NCBI GenBank assembly: GCA_008933995.1
Contig: WARS01000026.1
Coordinates: forward strand, 8,074,501 to 8,138,500
Length of the DNA: 64,000 nt
DNA from: Datnioides undecimradiatus
Lineage: Eukaryota > Chordata > Actinopteri > Lobotiformes > Datnioididae
Direction: 5' to 3'
Part shown: in pieces, positions 1 to 37,700 of the stretch
Numbering within the stretch: the first letter of the stretch is position 1
Layout of the letters: every line of letters starts with the position of its first letter
Made by a program: the position numbers and the translations under genes
Notes under the pieces: generated by a model
What the model saw: the letters and a program-made list of their open reading frames with translations, nothing else
The model's database searches: none
Told to the model about the DNA's origin: nothing

Positions 1-1273
1 TAGGGCCAAAAATCCCCTAAAAAAAGCAATGCTATAAAGAGACAAATTGATGAAGACGTCGAAAAAATGTTATATAACTTTTGATACAGCATTCAAATAA
101 ATCCGATCTCTGTCTTTTTTTTTTTTTTTTTAATCTGGTCCCCAAGGAGGATGGAGGAAAGGAAATTAAGAAGTCATTTGTTGGAGATTAAATGAGGCTT
201 TTCTCAAAGAATGCTCTGACATTGTTCTGTTGTAAAGAGACTTTTTTCATATTTAAAAGAAATGAATGCAACATTTATTATGCCTTGTTCTACTTTTAGC
301 TCTACCATCAGTAATTCTGCCTCTGACTCAATGGCTGCGTTTACATGCACACGTGAAACCAAGGTTTGAGGGAAAATCCAGTTATCGTAGGAAACTTGGG
401 AATGCTTTACATACGTATGATTTTGCAGCTTTGGAGTGTTGTGGGAATGGAAACCCACTGAGAGAGAGAGCTTTTTGAGTGTAACTGTAACTTATTTATT
501 CTAGGTTTAATTTACACCTTTAATTTACTTGGCCACAGTGATCCTTTGCTGTGATGCTCCCTTCTCTTGACCTGCCACTGTCTCCTTCTTGTTGTGTCTG
601 TGACCGATGTGACCAACATTATGGATAAATTAGTGCCCAGGTAAAGGGAGCAATGGCTGTATTTGTCTCCATTAGGATAAACCTGCTGCCACAGATGACA
701 GCCACAATAAGCCTGTTCAACTTGACACGAACTGCAGAAGATGCCCTGTGGCTCTTTCAGAACTGCACTCTGACCCCGCATTGACAAGTTGTCCCTCTTC
801 ACTGTGTCAGACCTGGGATGAAAGGAAGGAAGAGACTGAGAAAGGGAAGAAAAAAATCAAATATTCATGATGTAGGATTTAAATAATCAAGGACTAATCT
901 AGCAAGAGAGACACAATTCCAAAAATCATGCACTGCATCTACGAATATGCACTCAGCATAATTGGAGATCACAGTTGAGCAGCACCACTGCCCACCATCA
1001 TCACCAAAACAGCCATCTGTCTGTAGCTGTATGAGAGTCAGTACACAAAGCATGTAATCTGGAGTGAACGCAGCCTGTTAAGCTCTTAGAGGATTATCAA
1101 TTATTTATTTGGGTTTTTATTATTGGTGTTCCTGTTGCTCAGTTCATAGACAATATGTATGCAACCCCCTCAAACAAAGATGACACAAAGTGAGTGCTTA
1201 TCAGTGTTCTCTCTTCTCCCCCTGCTTGTCTCTTTCTGTTTTTCTCTCATCTTCTTCCTTTCTCTCTTCTCAG
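1..1273 (+). other. samd10: samd10 intron 1, 3' part
   Basis: The sequence is non-coding and AT-rich, with a T17 run at 115-131. No exon resembling the start of SAMD10 is seen, so the first exon lies beyond the left edge. Confidence 0.6.
115..131. repeat. T17 homopolymer
   Basis: Uninterrupted T run within samd10 intron 1. Confidence 0.95.
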
Positions 1274-27100
<25,827 letters not shown>

Positions 27101-28540
27101 CTCATCCCTGGATCCATTTGGCAGCCCTTCTCTCTCATCCCCTGTCACAATATGTCTCCGGGAGCCATGGAAGAGCTGCTTTCTTCAGATATGTGAGCAG
27201 AGAACCAACAAGAGAAAGGGGAGAGGACGGTGCCTATAGACTATATGCCAACCCGTCTGGAGGATTCTCATTCAACACGGCCAATCTGGTTTACAGACAC
27301 TGAGACAGACACAAAGCCCTGCTCAAGGCAGGGGTCCCCACTGTAACATAGTGATAAGATGTAAGATTCACAACACTAGTGATGATGTAGGCCTGTCACT
27401 GGTATATGCTTGATCACAGTAAATCTTATTTTGGTTTCCTATTTCATTTGGACCAGACTGATTTCGACCACACTTTAGGGTTTATTTTTGACATAATATA
27501 CTTTACATGTGCGCAAGTAGTTTCTCGTCTCACAGCCTTTCCTCTCACTGTTTTACATGAATAACTCTCGGACATGGTTACATGTCACCTTTAAACCCAG
27601 TGATGCTGAAAACATGTGGTGTAAACATAGATTGACATGCAGCACCACCGTTCGACCACCGGCTCTAAAGTGAAGGAAACCTTTGGCTGAACTCCATCTC
27701 CCTTTGAAGCTACAGCACCATTCAAGGAGCCTGTTCAAGGAGTTAGAGCTGGTTTTGAATGCGTTTTGACTAATACCAATACAATTCCTAATCAATTCCT
27801 CACCCACAGGTCACCCTGCGTTTTCCTCTCAGGACTTTAATTTTGGAGCTGTAGGTTTGAAGCAACAACAGCAACACTTAAAGCCGAATGTCATTCCAAT
27901 TGTCAGTCTTTTTGTATTGTGACTGATCTGCAGTATGTCAGCGAGAAATTAGAAATATATATACAGTATGAGCATTGTAGAATAAACGTAAATCTACGTA
28001 TACTGTAAAAGTACCATAGTCTTTTATAAATGGAGTGGATCCTGAGGACATGCAGTTAATGTGATAATCACCGGCTGTCTATGCTTTATAAAGCAATAAT
28101 TTAAATCACATAAGGTGGAAAGGACAAGTAGCAATGAAAGGGATAAATATTAAGAAATCTTCTTTTAATGAGTTTAAATACGAAGATGAGCTTCTTCTGA
28201 GGGAAATATATATTTTGCCTGTGACAATGGCAGCTTTTGCCAGCCTCATAACTTCTGTCTTTTGCGTGTGCTACAGTATACTGTATGTCATCTCTTGCAC
28301 ATGCATGTTAACAAGAAGGACAAGCCTCTGTTGTATTCTACCCACTTTCTGTCCCTGGTGTGATGCTGTGATTTCAAATGCTCAGAAATCAAGATACCAT
28401 GACAGCTACCCAGATGTAAGATTCCCAGCGTGACTGAAGCGAGCACCTTTTGATGTCACTTGAGACAGCAGACAGCGATGTAAGATGAAGGCGTTCAAGT
28501 CACGTAAATAAATAAATGGCATAAAATAAATAAACTTTCA
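27101..28540 (+). other. samd10: samd10 3' UTR (inferred)
   Basis: This stretch follows the stop codon and runs to a cluster of AATAAA hexamers at 28507-28534. It has no credible coding frame. The 3' end is inferred from the hexamers alone, and another AATAAA near 28799 is possible. Confidence 0.45.
28507..28534 (+). terminator. polyadenylation signal cluster, candidate 3' end of samd10
   Basis: Four AATAAA hexamers occur in 28 bases (starts 28507, 28511, 28525 and 28529), about 1.4 kb after the samd10 stop. They may act as the poly(A) signal. A/T tracts are common here, so chance occurrence is possible. Confidence 0.4.
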
Positions 28541-31500
28541 AGAAGCAAAACCATCATTCCACCTGTCCTTTTGACAAGGCGTCTTAGGGTAATGTAGGTA
28601 ATTGACTGTTAAAAGGGAGAAAACGCACTGCATTATTTTTGGATTACCTGATGTACTGTAAATATTGACACTTTTGGTTTACTTTGTCACATGATTGATG
28701 AAATGTTTGAAATGCGAAAAAAGGAAAAATGAAACTGATTTATCTGCACTACAGATATAAAGATGTGGTATGGAATGTGACGAAAGCTGTCTTTTTAGAA
28801 TAAACTAATTGAGATTGTTGGTCCTTATTTTCACATTGTCTTACTATATATAATCCTCTTTTTTATTATTATTCTTGAGTTTTTAATATAGAGTCAAGTA
28901 CACAGACACTAAACGCATGGACACATAGGACACAAACGTTGTATCCAAACAACAAAGTACCCTTAGCAGAAATAAGTATGAATCAAAATGGTAGCTGGAG
29001 AATTATCACATCGGTAAGAGAACCGAGTCATCCTTACAGCCCTGCTCAACTGAAACATCTGGCTGGTTTGCCCATCATCAATGCTGACTGTTTAGGAGTG
29101 GGCTGTGACAGAGAGTCATCTGAAAATAGCCCTGAGTCTATGGGGAGGGATAGTTGATTTATGTACTTTGGAAATTCCAAAATAGACCAAATGGGTCTAG
29201 CATTGGACAATCCCAAAATAAATTTAACAATCCTTAGTTGTGCATCACAATATTGATATATGAGGGATAAAAGTGTATGGTGAGATTTGAATAAAGAACC
29301 GTGCAGACACAGTTGTTTTTCTGTAATGCATTTACTGAGCATATAGAAACACAAGAACGCTCTTTGCCCCATGTGTTTAATTTATTTCTTTAATACACCC
29401 GCACACATTAAAACCACAACTGCTTTTATTAAAGTAACAAGAAAGTTATTCACCTCAGTGGCCCTCCCTCCAATCCCAAAAGCATCGCCAGATATCCTTC
29501 TTATTTGTTTTTCCTTCTTTGCTACCTTCCTTCAGCTGTTTGGTTCTTGCTTTAGTTGTTCCTTTCTCAGATTCTTGCTTTCTCCCTTCCTTTATCCTTT
29601 TGGTTCATTAAATCATCCACTAATTTACGATCCCTCAAATAGTTCGTGTTTATATACATGTTGCTAGTGTTTATGAATTTCAGACTGAAAAAGAGTTTGT
29701 AAGAGATAGTGAAGATAGTTCAAAGCTGAATATAAATATCTGAATTACAAGGATTTCACATGATGTTTGCTCTGTCTCAAACTTGCACCTACACTCTGAC
29801 CTGTCACTCAGGGTCCTCGAGTTGGCACAACTCTGCATGCACAACAGTACAGCCAGACACACATACTTTGTCTCTGTCTGTAGCTCACACACATACACGC
29901 ACCGGGATCCAATTACTGAGAGACATGAAGCATCTCACCAGTTGATAACAAGGCACATGTATGATAAACAGATTCAGTGAACAGTGGCCTTCACAACCCT
30001 GAATATATCCACAGAGCAGATGGTTGGATGGTGCAGTTAATTGGTTACTGTTTATTATTAAGTGTCTTTTCTTTTCTGAAAGCTTGTCTTTCGTCATTAT
30101 TCTCCAAAACACCCAAACGCTGAGACTCTCCATTCAGCTTGTTTATCGTTATCTGCTTTATGGCTTTGATCAGCTGGATCTCAGTCCTCTGACAGCATTG
30201 AAATAAAATGAGAAACACTCTGTCCTCACTCATCAGCTTCTGTTGAGGAGCCCTTTAGCAGCTGCTCCGGTGGAGTTGCTCAGTGACATAAACAGCTGAA
30301 GAGTGTAATTTTTCTGGCCACAGCCCAAGTGTTAATATTCAGTATACCACTACAAAGCAAGTAGATATGGAAAAAGTGCATGTGTGCTCACTCAACTTTC
30401 ACTGAAAAGGTCGAAAGATAAATAACAGAATCAGCTGCCGGATGGACTTGTCAAGAGCCTTTTAGGGCACAGACCACTCCACCTGGCCAGTTTTAAAAAC
30501 CATTAAGTAGCCTTTTGCTCACTCAGCAGAGGAGGAGTGGAAACATAAATCACCGCCACGGTAAAAGGATTAATCACGGGTCAAACAAGGCCCCATGTGA
30601 ACTATTCATCAGCAGCCATTAAAGAGAGCAGGAGGGAGATTTAACTTTATCAGTTGGATGCACCGTGCAGGAGAATGGCAGTGCTGTCACTCCGTTGAGA
30701 GTAGAAGACCCCTTCAGGCTCGGTGTACTGTGAACAAACTGAGCTTCCTCCCTCAAGAATTATTGACATCAAAGTAGTCCTATGATGTGCCAACACACAT
30801 GGCATTGCCATGGGAATCAACTACATATTTAAAAAAGACAAAGATGCTTCTGAGGCCAAAGTGTCCTCGTACAGAACTGCTCCTAATAACAGGACAGCGC
30901 TGCTCCCTAGTGGAGGATTAATGCAGACAAACATTAACCTGTCAATTTAAAATTTGGAAATCTTTTGCCAGTCAATAAAATTAAGTATTAAACTGTATAT
31001 ATAATCCATTTTGATGAGTGACATGATATATTTTTTCTTGGACAATAAACTAAGGCATTGACATAACAGTCCTCAAATCATTTCATTGTATTTAAGATGC
31101 CGATGCTACTTTAAAGTCATTCAATTTATCAATGTTCTGTTCTTACAAATGTCTAACTCGTGTATATGAAAATTTCGTCATACTATTACCCGTGTAGCTC
31201 TTTATGTCAAGTCTCTATGATTTAAAATAGATATTCATGTAACAAAATACATTTAAACTCGTGATTTTGTGGGCTGATAGATCACAGTAAAATTGGTACA
31301 AAAATGAGGCTCTCCTGCCCTCCTCTGGCAAAGCTAGAAAGAAATTTTACACACACATTACATCATGGTTTCGGATGATTTTCCACTAATAGGGAAATAT
31401 TAGGTCATGATGACTGGCACCAATCAAAGACCAAGAGAGACCCTCTGTTGTTTTACTGAAACCAAGTGAGGTGGCAATGATACCATGAATGATTCATTTA

Positions 31501-32100
31501 GTGAGCTATGATACAAGGAAGATGTGGCTTTACACCATATGCTAAACATTTATTATTAGCTCACTTGGGGGGGGGGGGCGTCCAGGATGTGTGCAGTGTC
31601 TGTAGTCAACTTGCAGCTATGGCAATTAAAAATCCAATATTGCATTGATTCTTGGTTTATATCAGGCTGCTATTAACATGAGTGGGACTAATAGATTATA
31701 CCTTAATTATTGACCTTGAATTTTGTGATTGTATGATAGATTGTTATGAAGGCCTGGTTTTATATTATATGCATCACAAAGATGAACAAATACACTAGCT
31801 CGTATATAGGTGTCATGGGGGACATTTCGCTTTAAACTCAGTACGATTAGCAAATTTAGGGCACATTTGTTATTCCAGTGGTTTTTGGTGACAGCTACTT
31901 GCAGTGACTGACTAAAGCACTGGCCTACAGTAAGGCAATGACAACGAATAGCCGACCACTGACTGGACTATAATCATTTTCCCTGTCTGATTTGGTAAAG
32001 CTGCAATGGGCTGGAGGACGCACGGGGAGATCATTTAGCAGCAACTAGATTAAAATACTTGGCGAGGGTTGATTTAAGGAATTTAAGCCCTGACCCTTTT
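28541..32100. other. intergenic spacer between samd10 and znf512b
   Basis: I see no coding exon. The spacer is AT-rich, with a G12 run at 31567-31578 and short hydrophobic or microsatellite frames on both strands. Regulatory elements may be present but cannot be recognised without cross-species alignment. Confidence 0.6.
31567..31578. repeat. G12 homopolymer
   Basis: Twelve consecutive G bases in the samd10/znf512b spacer. Rare in AT-rich DNA and prone to sequencing error. Confidence 0.9.
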
Positions 32101-32550
32101 TTTTTCGTCAGGAACGAGCGCCGTTACGTCGGAGGAGCAGCACGAGCCGGTATTGCAGCGAGTTTATTAGACAGAAACCCCAATATTAATCCGCACGATA
32201 TAGATAATAATAACGCGAGAGTTTGCAAGTTGCTTCAAGACTGTAGTTGCAACTGTCAAAGGTGGAGTGGATACGCGCATGACCTAACACACATTACTGT
32301 AATACTGTACACGGCCGCCGAGATAATATCCGTCCTATAAAAACCCGAAATAATCCAGAGGTAAGGAACCGAGGAGTGTACCAAAACCGACCGAGATTTG
32401 GCGTTTCTGCTGATTTCCCTTCGCTTCGTTTTCTTTTACTCTAACCAACTGTCTCGCAGCCGTCGAAATTACTGCACTAAACATATTTTTGTGCCTCCCT
32501 TTCGCTTCAGCCAGCGCAAGGATTTTTTTACTCCTCCTTCGTAATAAAGT

Positions 32551-32578
32551 CGCCATTTTGCTTCACTGCCTATATAAA
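32551..32578 (+). promoter_or_regulatory. candidate znf512b core promoter: YY1-like site plus TATA box
   Basis: CGCCATTTTG at 32551-32560 matches the YY1 core (GCCAT). A TATATAAA box follows at 32571-32578 and would place a start site near 32600-32610. The surrounding region (about 32.1-33.1 kb) is the most CpG-rich intergenic stretch in the window. It lies 2 kb upstream of the first znf512b coding exon and runs in the same direction. The promoter role is inferred from these signals and position. Confidence 0.5.
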
Positions 32579-32604
32579 CCATCCCGTATTCTAATATTTT
32601 TCCT

Positions 32605-33083
32605 CAAGGAGTCGGGGACCTACCTATCTTTCCTGGCTATTTCTGATATTTCTGGAGTGTTTAACGAGAAGACAGAGGTTGAAGAAGTGCCTCGTGGTAT
32701 ACATATTAATGCAGGAAAGGAGGAGGGGGGCAAGGCAATTGGAAACTGGGAATAAGGTGAAAGTATCCAGGATTTCTTTTCATGTGCAGACGAAATTGTA
32801 ATTTCTCTTCTCCTGCCCTGCTCTTTTTTTCTTCCACCTCGTCGTCGTCGTCGTCGTCTGCAGAGTGGGGGGACCGGACGACGGTGACGACCGTCCGCTT
32901 CCTTTCAGGCCCCCCAACCCCAGTCTGACCGGTCCTTGACGCACAGCAGGTGTGATTGCCATGTAACATAACATTGGTGGAAAAACGCCCACTTTGGTGC
33001 CTGTCTCCTGACCCCCTCCTCCCTCACGTGGGTGACCCGGGGCCACCCGGCCCCTGGTGCTGGGTGACTGCCCGACAGTTCAG
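32605..33083 (+). other. znf512b: putative non-coding leader exon of znf512b
   Basis: GC-rich sequence downstream of the TATA box ends at ttcag followed by GTAGGT (33084-33089), a good donor. Joining 33083 to the acceptor at 34604 gives AGGCATGG, a favourable start context with G at -3 and G at +4. The 5' boundary is a guess from the TATA position. The exon has a CGT run (32840-32858) and several upstream ATGs, including a start-stop ATGTAA near 32960. Confidence 0.45.
32840..32858. repeat. CGT trinucleotide repeat in the putative znf512b leader
   Basis: (CGT)6 inside the GC-rich region. It could vary in length. Confidence 0.9.
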
Positions 33084-33171
33084 GTAGGTGTGGCCGACCA
33101 GGAGGAAGAAAGTGTAGCACTCTTTTCTCTTCACAACAGAAATAGGCAACTCTGTAACCTCGCTGTAGTTG

Positions 33172-33190
33172 ACACACACACACACACACA
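33172..33190. repeat. CA microsatellite
   Basis: About nine CA units, 90 bases after the putative leader donor. Confidence 0.9.
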
Positions 33191-33556
33191 GCATGGCAGT
33201 GTGCCACGTGCGGAGCTAAAATACTTATTTCCAGGTTGTTTTGTCAGCAGATTGTGTGAGATGTGTGTGGGTGTCACTAGGTTTTGTTGTGTCTAGCTGA
33301 ATGTATGGTGATGTAGGATTGTCCATTACTTGTAGAATTAGCATTTTAATGAAAACACCAGCTGCAGTGTTAATTAAAAAAAAAAACAACGTACAAATTA
33401 CAGAGCAAACTAAAAAGTGGTATCTGCTAAAGATGATTATAAAAATTCCTACTTTATAACAAAAATAATTATGTGTACAAAAAGAATGCAGGTCATTATT
33501 GAAAATCACAATTAAACTATTAATTTTAAAGGAAACCAAGTGATTTTATTGTTTCT

Positions 33557-33590
33557 CAGCAGTGATATTTCATCAGCAGTGATATTTCAT
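33557..33590. repeat. 17-bp perfect tandem duplication
   Basis: CAGCAGTGATATTTCAT occurs twice head to tail and a third copy starts (CAG). Confidence 0.9.
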
Positions 33591-34603
33591 CAGTTTATCT
33601 TCCTGTGTCTTCATCTCTCTCACACGTGTTTATTTTAGGTAGTTAAATGCTAGCTTGTATTTCTCTTTCACACATCATACAGGAACAGGAAGGTGTCATG
33701 TGTCTGTGCGTGCAGTATTTTTGCAACTCGCATCTTGCAGCCAGCTCACTGTGCTTTTTAATGTAAACATCAACAACAACTTTGAACAAACTGTGAGCTT
33801 ATTATCCCTGTGATGGATGAGCCATCATCAATGTACAGTGGATAGCGTGGCGTGTAAACAGACACTGAGTGACCCCCACTGGGTGACCCTTTGTGTGCTG
33901 TTGTAATTCATTAGAAGAGTGACATGAATGTGTGCTAAGAGAAAGCATGTTGGAGCGTAATCAGTCCCACTTAGCATAATTAGTGATTGTCAGCCTTCAT
34001 CCATTAGACTGTCCCATGCTGATGGGGAGTGAGGGTTCACCACACCAAAACAGACATATAGGGTTACTACGGATGATAGCGGAGTGACATTTAAAATGGA
34101 CTGGTGGATGGTGCTGTGTAATCTATTGGACAGTCAACAAATTGCTATTAGCCTTCATTTTAAGGAAAAAAAACAAACAAACTTTGCCACTGACTACCTG
34201 ACCTGATGAAAAGATGCATCACCTGTTTTCATAATAAAGGAAGGAAGGAGGAAGGAGCTCTGTGTCCCAGGTCTCTCTCTTTGACTCACCTTTTGTTTAA
34301 TGGGCAGAGCATGGAGTTAGTGTGTAAGTGAGAATATTGATTTTGAAATGAAACATGGAAGGTCACAACCTCATTACCACTGCAGATGATGTGTGTTCCT
34401 CCACTCCGATAACCTTCAGTCTGGCAGCACTGATGAAGAAAGTGCATTGTAGAACAAGGGGACGGCATCGTCACAAGCTATTGATGCAGTGGACATTGCT
34501 AATAATGTTTTGACAAGCAACGGAACAGGATTAATGAGCATCAGAAAGCATCCCAATATTGCCTAGAGCTATCTATATCTCCTGTGTGTTTCTACCATTG
34601 CAG

Positions 34604-34738
34604 GCATGGAGAGCCCAAGTGGCCCCAGGCTTGGGAAGCTGTCCTCATCAGGGCTGCCAAGGGGCCGGACCCCCAAGCATGGACATCCCCAGGAGCCTGT
34701 CAGAAGCACAACAGGCCCTGAAAACCACAGCAGACACA
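34604..34738 (+). CDS. znf512b: znf512b coding exon 1 (start codon 34606)
   Basis: The exon is acceptor ...ctaccattgcag, then GC, then ATG. It encodes residues 1-44, starting [20 protein letters not shown], a Pro/Ser/Gly-rich basic N-terminus. It ends in phase 1 before GTGAGT. The start was chosen because it is the first ATG after the acceptor and the frame continues through all later exons. Confidence 0.85.
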
Positions 34739-37700
34739 GTGAGTGACATGCCGCCACACTTTGTGTAATGAAAACAGTGTGTGACTCTGGATCTATGCAG
34801 ATTGTTTAAAATGTGGGCAAGAGAATAGCTTTTGTTTGCTGGGTCCAGGTTTGCTTTTGCAGTGATCCCAGGGTGAATTTGATGTGGTGATGTGGTGTTG
34901 GGAGTACTGTTTGCACACAACATACCATGCTAACACATATGCAGTGATTTCGATTGTGTTCTAACACATTTATATCCAATTAGCTTTCCATTTGACTGTA
35001 ATCCCAGGCTAGCTGTTCAGAACTTAAACGTTGTTTCTTTAGGATTTGATCAACATATCATACATTTAACTGCCCCTGCTGCTTTTTTGAATGGGCAATA
35101 TTTTACCAAGAATCAGTGGTCCCCCAGCCTCAATGTAATTCTACCCCTCTTACCACAAAAGGGCCTGGAAACTACAACATTTTTCCTCCGACTGCCTTAC
35201 AGTGAGAAAACCAAACAAACAAGTAGTGCCAAGCATTGACATGAGTGAAACCCCAAGCCATCTGGATGGAGATGGAAGATTTTGGAAAGAGAAAGCCGGA
35301 CTGGGGAATTATGTTTCAATCCAATAACCGGCAGATCATCATGACTTTGTTAATGGAGTCAGGCAGACTTGGAAAACTGGGGCTGTTCTAATATGACCCA
35401 GTTGTTTTGGTTGCTACGAAATAGCCAGACACACACAGCACCCACTCTAGACTAGGTGCTTCAATTTGTTTTCTTTCCGTGTTAATATTCAGCCCTGTAG
35501 GCTGGATTTGCATGTCTGTGTGGGTGCGTGCATGTGTGTGCGTGTGTGTGTGAGTGTGTGTGTGCACTGTGGACAGTAACACAAAGCTTATTTTGCAAGA
35601 CAGAACAGAGAGTGCAGGGAAGCACTGGACAGTTTATTTTCAAAAAGTGGTGAATCCATTTATTAAATTGGTTTAATTTCACATCCATATCTGTCACCTG
35701 ATCTTCTGATTGTTAGCAGTAAAGCACAGGCTCACAGTCTGGTATCAAAAGTCCTCATTGTACAGAGACCGCTGGCTGATGAGCTGTTTTTGCTCTTAAA
35801 GAATTTATAGTAGCAGAAAACAGTGCATTTGAATGACAGGTTTTTCTCTGCAGCCCTCTCAGTCTCTTATGTTTTATAGATTTTTTAGACTTTATTACTC
35901 AATAAACAAGATGTGTTTATAAAACAATCAGTGCAAAGTTGGTGGTGAATTTTGAGACTGAAAGCTAGAACTGAGAGGAGCACGCTTGGCTTAAGTTCAC
36001 TAACGAGTCCAGCTGATGACGTGTTGATGTGTGTGTATTCAGATAATGCTATCGCAGGTGGTGATGGCTTGGTCTTTATGGGACTTTTTCTTGTAACTGT
36101 AGATTCTACTGTTCCCGCTTGCCCTATTTCGTTTTCGCTTTCCACCGTTGATTTGCTCTGACTCTCATTAAAGTAAAGCCTCTGAAAAATACCGGCGCAG
36201 TAATTATATCAGTGATTTCGAACCTGCAAAGTCTACGCTAAGGAGACTGTTTTTGTTAAGTCGGTCCTAAGGACAGCTTCCAGCTCAGTTTGATTACACA
36301 AGATAAGAATCTACATTCCACTAATGTTGAAGCCGAAAAATTGTCCTGTTTGGCTTGAAAGTTGCTCTTATCTGGAACATTACCGGGGTTTCCCTAGCCT
36401 TTAGAGAAGCTTAGTTGGTAACATTGCCAGTGGAGTGGGTTTTATGTGATTATGAGTTTTGAAGAGTCTCTAAGAACATCCAACAACCTTAAGGGAAAAC
36501 GCAAGACTGCTGGAACACATGCAGAATGCAGTGCAACAGTAGGAATTGATTTAGACACAAAGCAGAGCATAAAAAACACATGAGGAATATTACATTTTCA
36601 TTTCAAAAACACACTCGATTACAGTGCCGTCTGTATTCCCTAACCACGCACCGTAACTGGTGTTATGATTCACTCAGATGTAGCTCAGGCTAAAGCAAGA
36701 AGGTATTCATCGGCTGTGTCTGGAAATTCTGTGGGTCCTCCAGCGAAACACCAGCTCCGTCTACATCAAAATTCTTTACCTTTCAAACAACAAGCCCTCC
36801 TCTCAAATCCGACCTCCTTTGCTGATTACTCATCAGTGCCTGAGCTTGCTGTAGCTAACAATGAGGAGAAATGCTACAGTGCTAATCATAATGAGTCTGG
36901 CGCTAGCTTGTCTATCCCAGGAGGACTGTGAGCCTCGGTTTGGGGAAACAAAGACATCAATATCTGAGGCTCCCTGTGGAGGTTTTTTCAGTGCTCAGTC
37001 TACGCCTATTGTACACAGTGTGCTCTTCACATAACCGGGTACAACATTATCTGCCCTCTCTCCGCTGGTCATTTTTTTGTTCCTTGTCCGTGGAAAGTCC
37101 AGACTGTTGCACCTCATTGTATTTTCAGCTCTCTTGCTGGTTGATAAAAGTCCTTGTCGGAAACTTTGCATGATGTAACATTGAAGAAATCCTGTCTGGC
37201 TGCGCTGTTTGGTTTTTTTTGTTTTTACTTGTGGTTTCCTGAAATCCTTCTATGCTTTTATACAGGGCAACAAAGACTGCAAATTGGTTTTGTGTGCTTT
37301 CCTAGAGTGGTGTGGTTGAGCTGTCACCTTGCCACACCAGACAACTTGCAGGAAAGGATGTGGTCCTTGAGGGTGACTTGCTCTCTCTCTTCGTCTCTCT
37401 CTTTCTCTTTTTTCCCCTCGCTTGCACATTTTATTCATATTAACATCTTATTAGAGCTCCTGTTTTGCCACTTTTCACCACCAGAGGTCTGTTTAACAAC
37501 CTACAATGAAAAGTATTTGGACAGAACTATTGCTGTTCTGCAAAATGCATTCAGCAGGACCTTTCTGCAAACATCAATGCATATTAGTACAAAAAAGTTA
37601 ATGTATGTGCGTGTGCGTGCTTGACCATCCTCCATCTTTGATAAATGGTGCATTACCGTGCCTAAACCCAGGATAAAGTCTTGCCATTTGGCTCACTGAT

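Larger units (their letters stand above)
33084..34603 (+). other. znf512b: znf512b intron 1 (inferred)
   Basis: Non-coding sequence between the putative leader exon and the ATG exon. It has a CA tract at 33172-33190, just after the donor, and a 17-bp tandem duplication at 33557-33590. It ends with tgtgtgtttctaccattgcag. Confidence 0.5.

Noticed and set aside
28939-29372. Open frames on both strands near 29 kb, possibly a reverse-transcriptase relic
   Set aside because: Some words on the - strand recalled a LINE, but no catalytic motif or aligned block could be seen.
32059-32340. 93-codon + strand frame in the GC-rich region before znf512b
   Set aside because: It needs a non-ATG start, matches no family I know and lies in promoter-like DNA.
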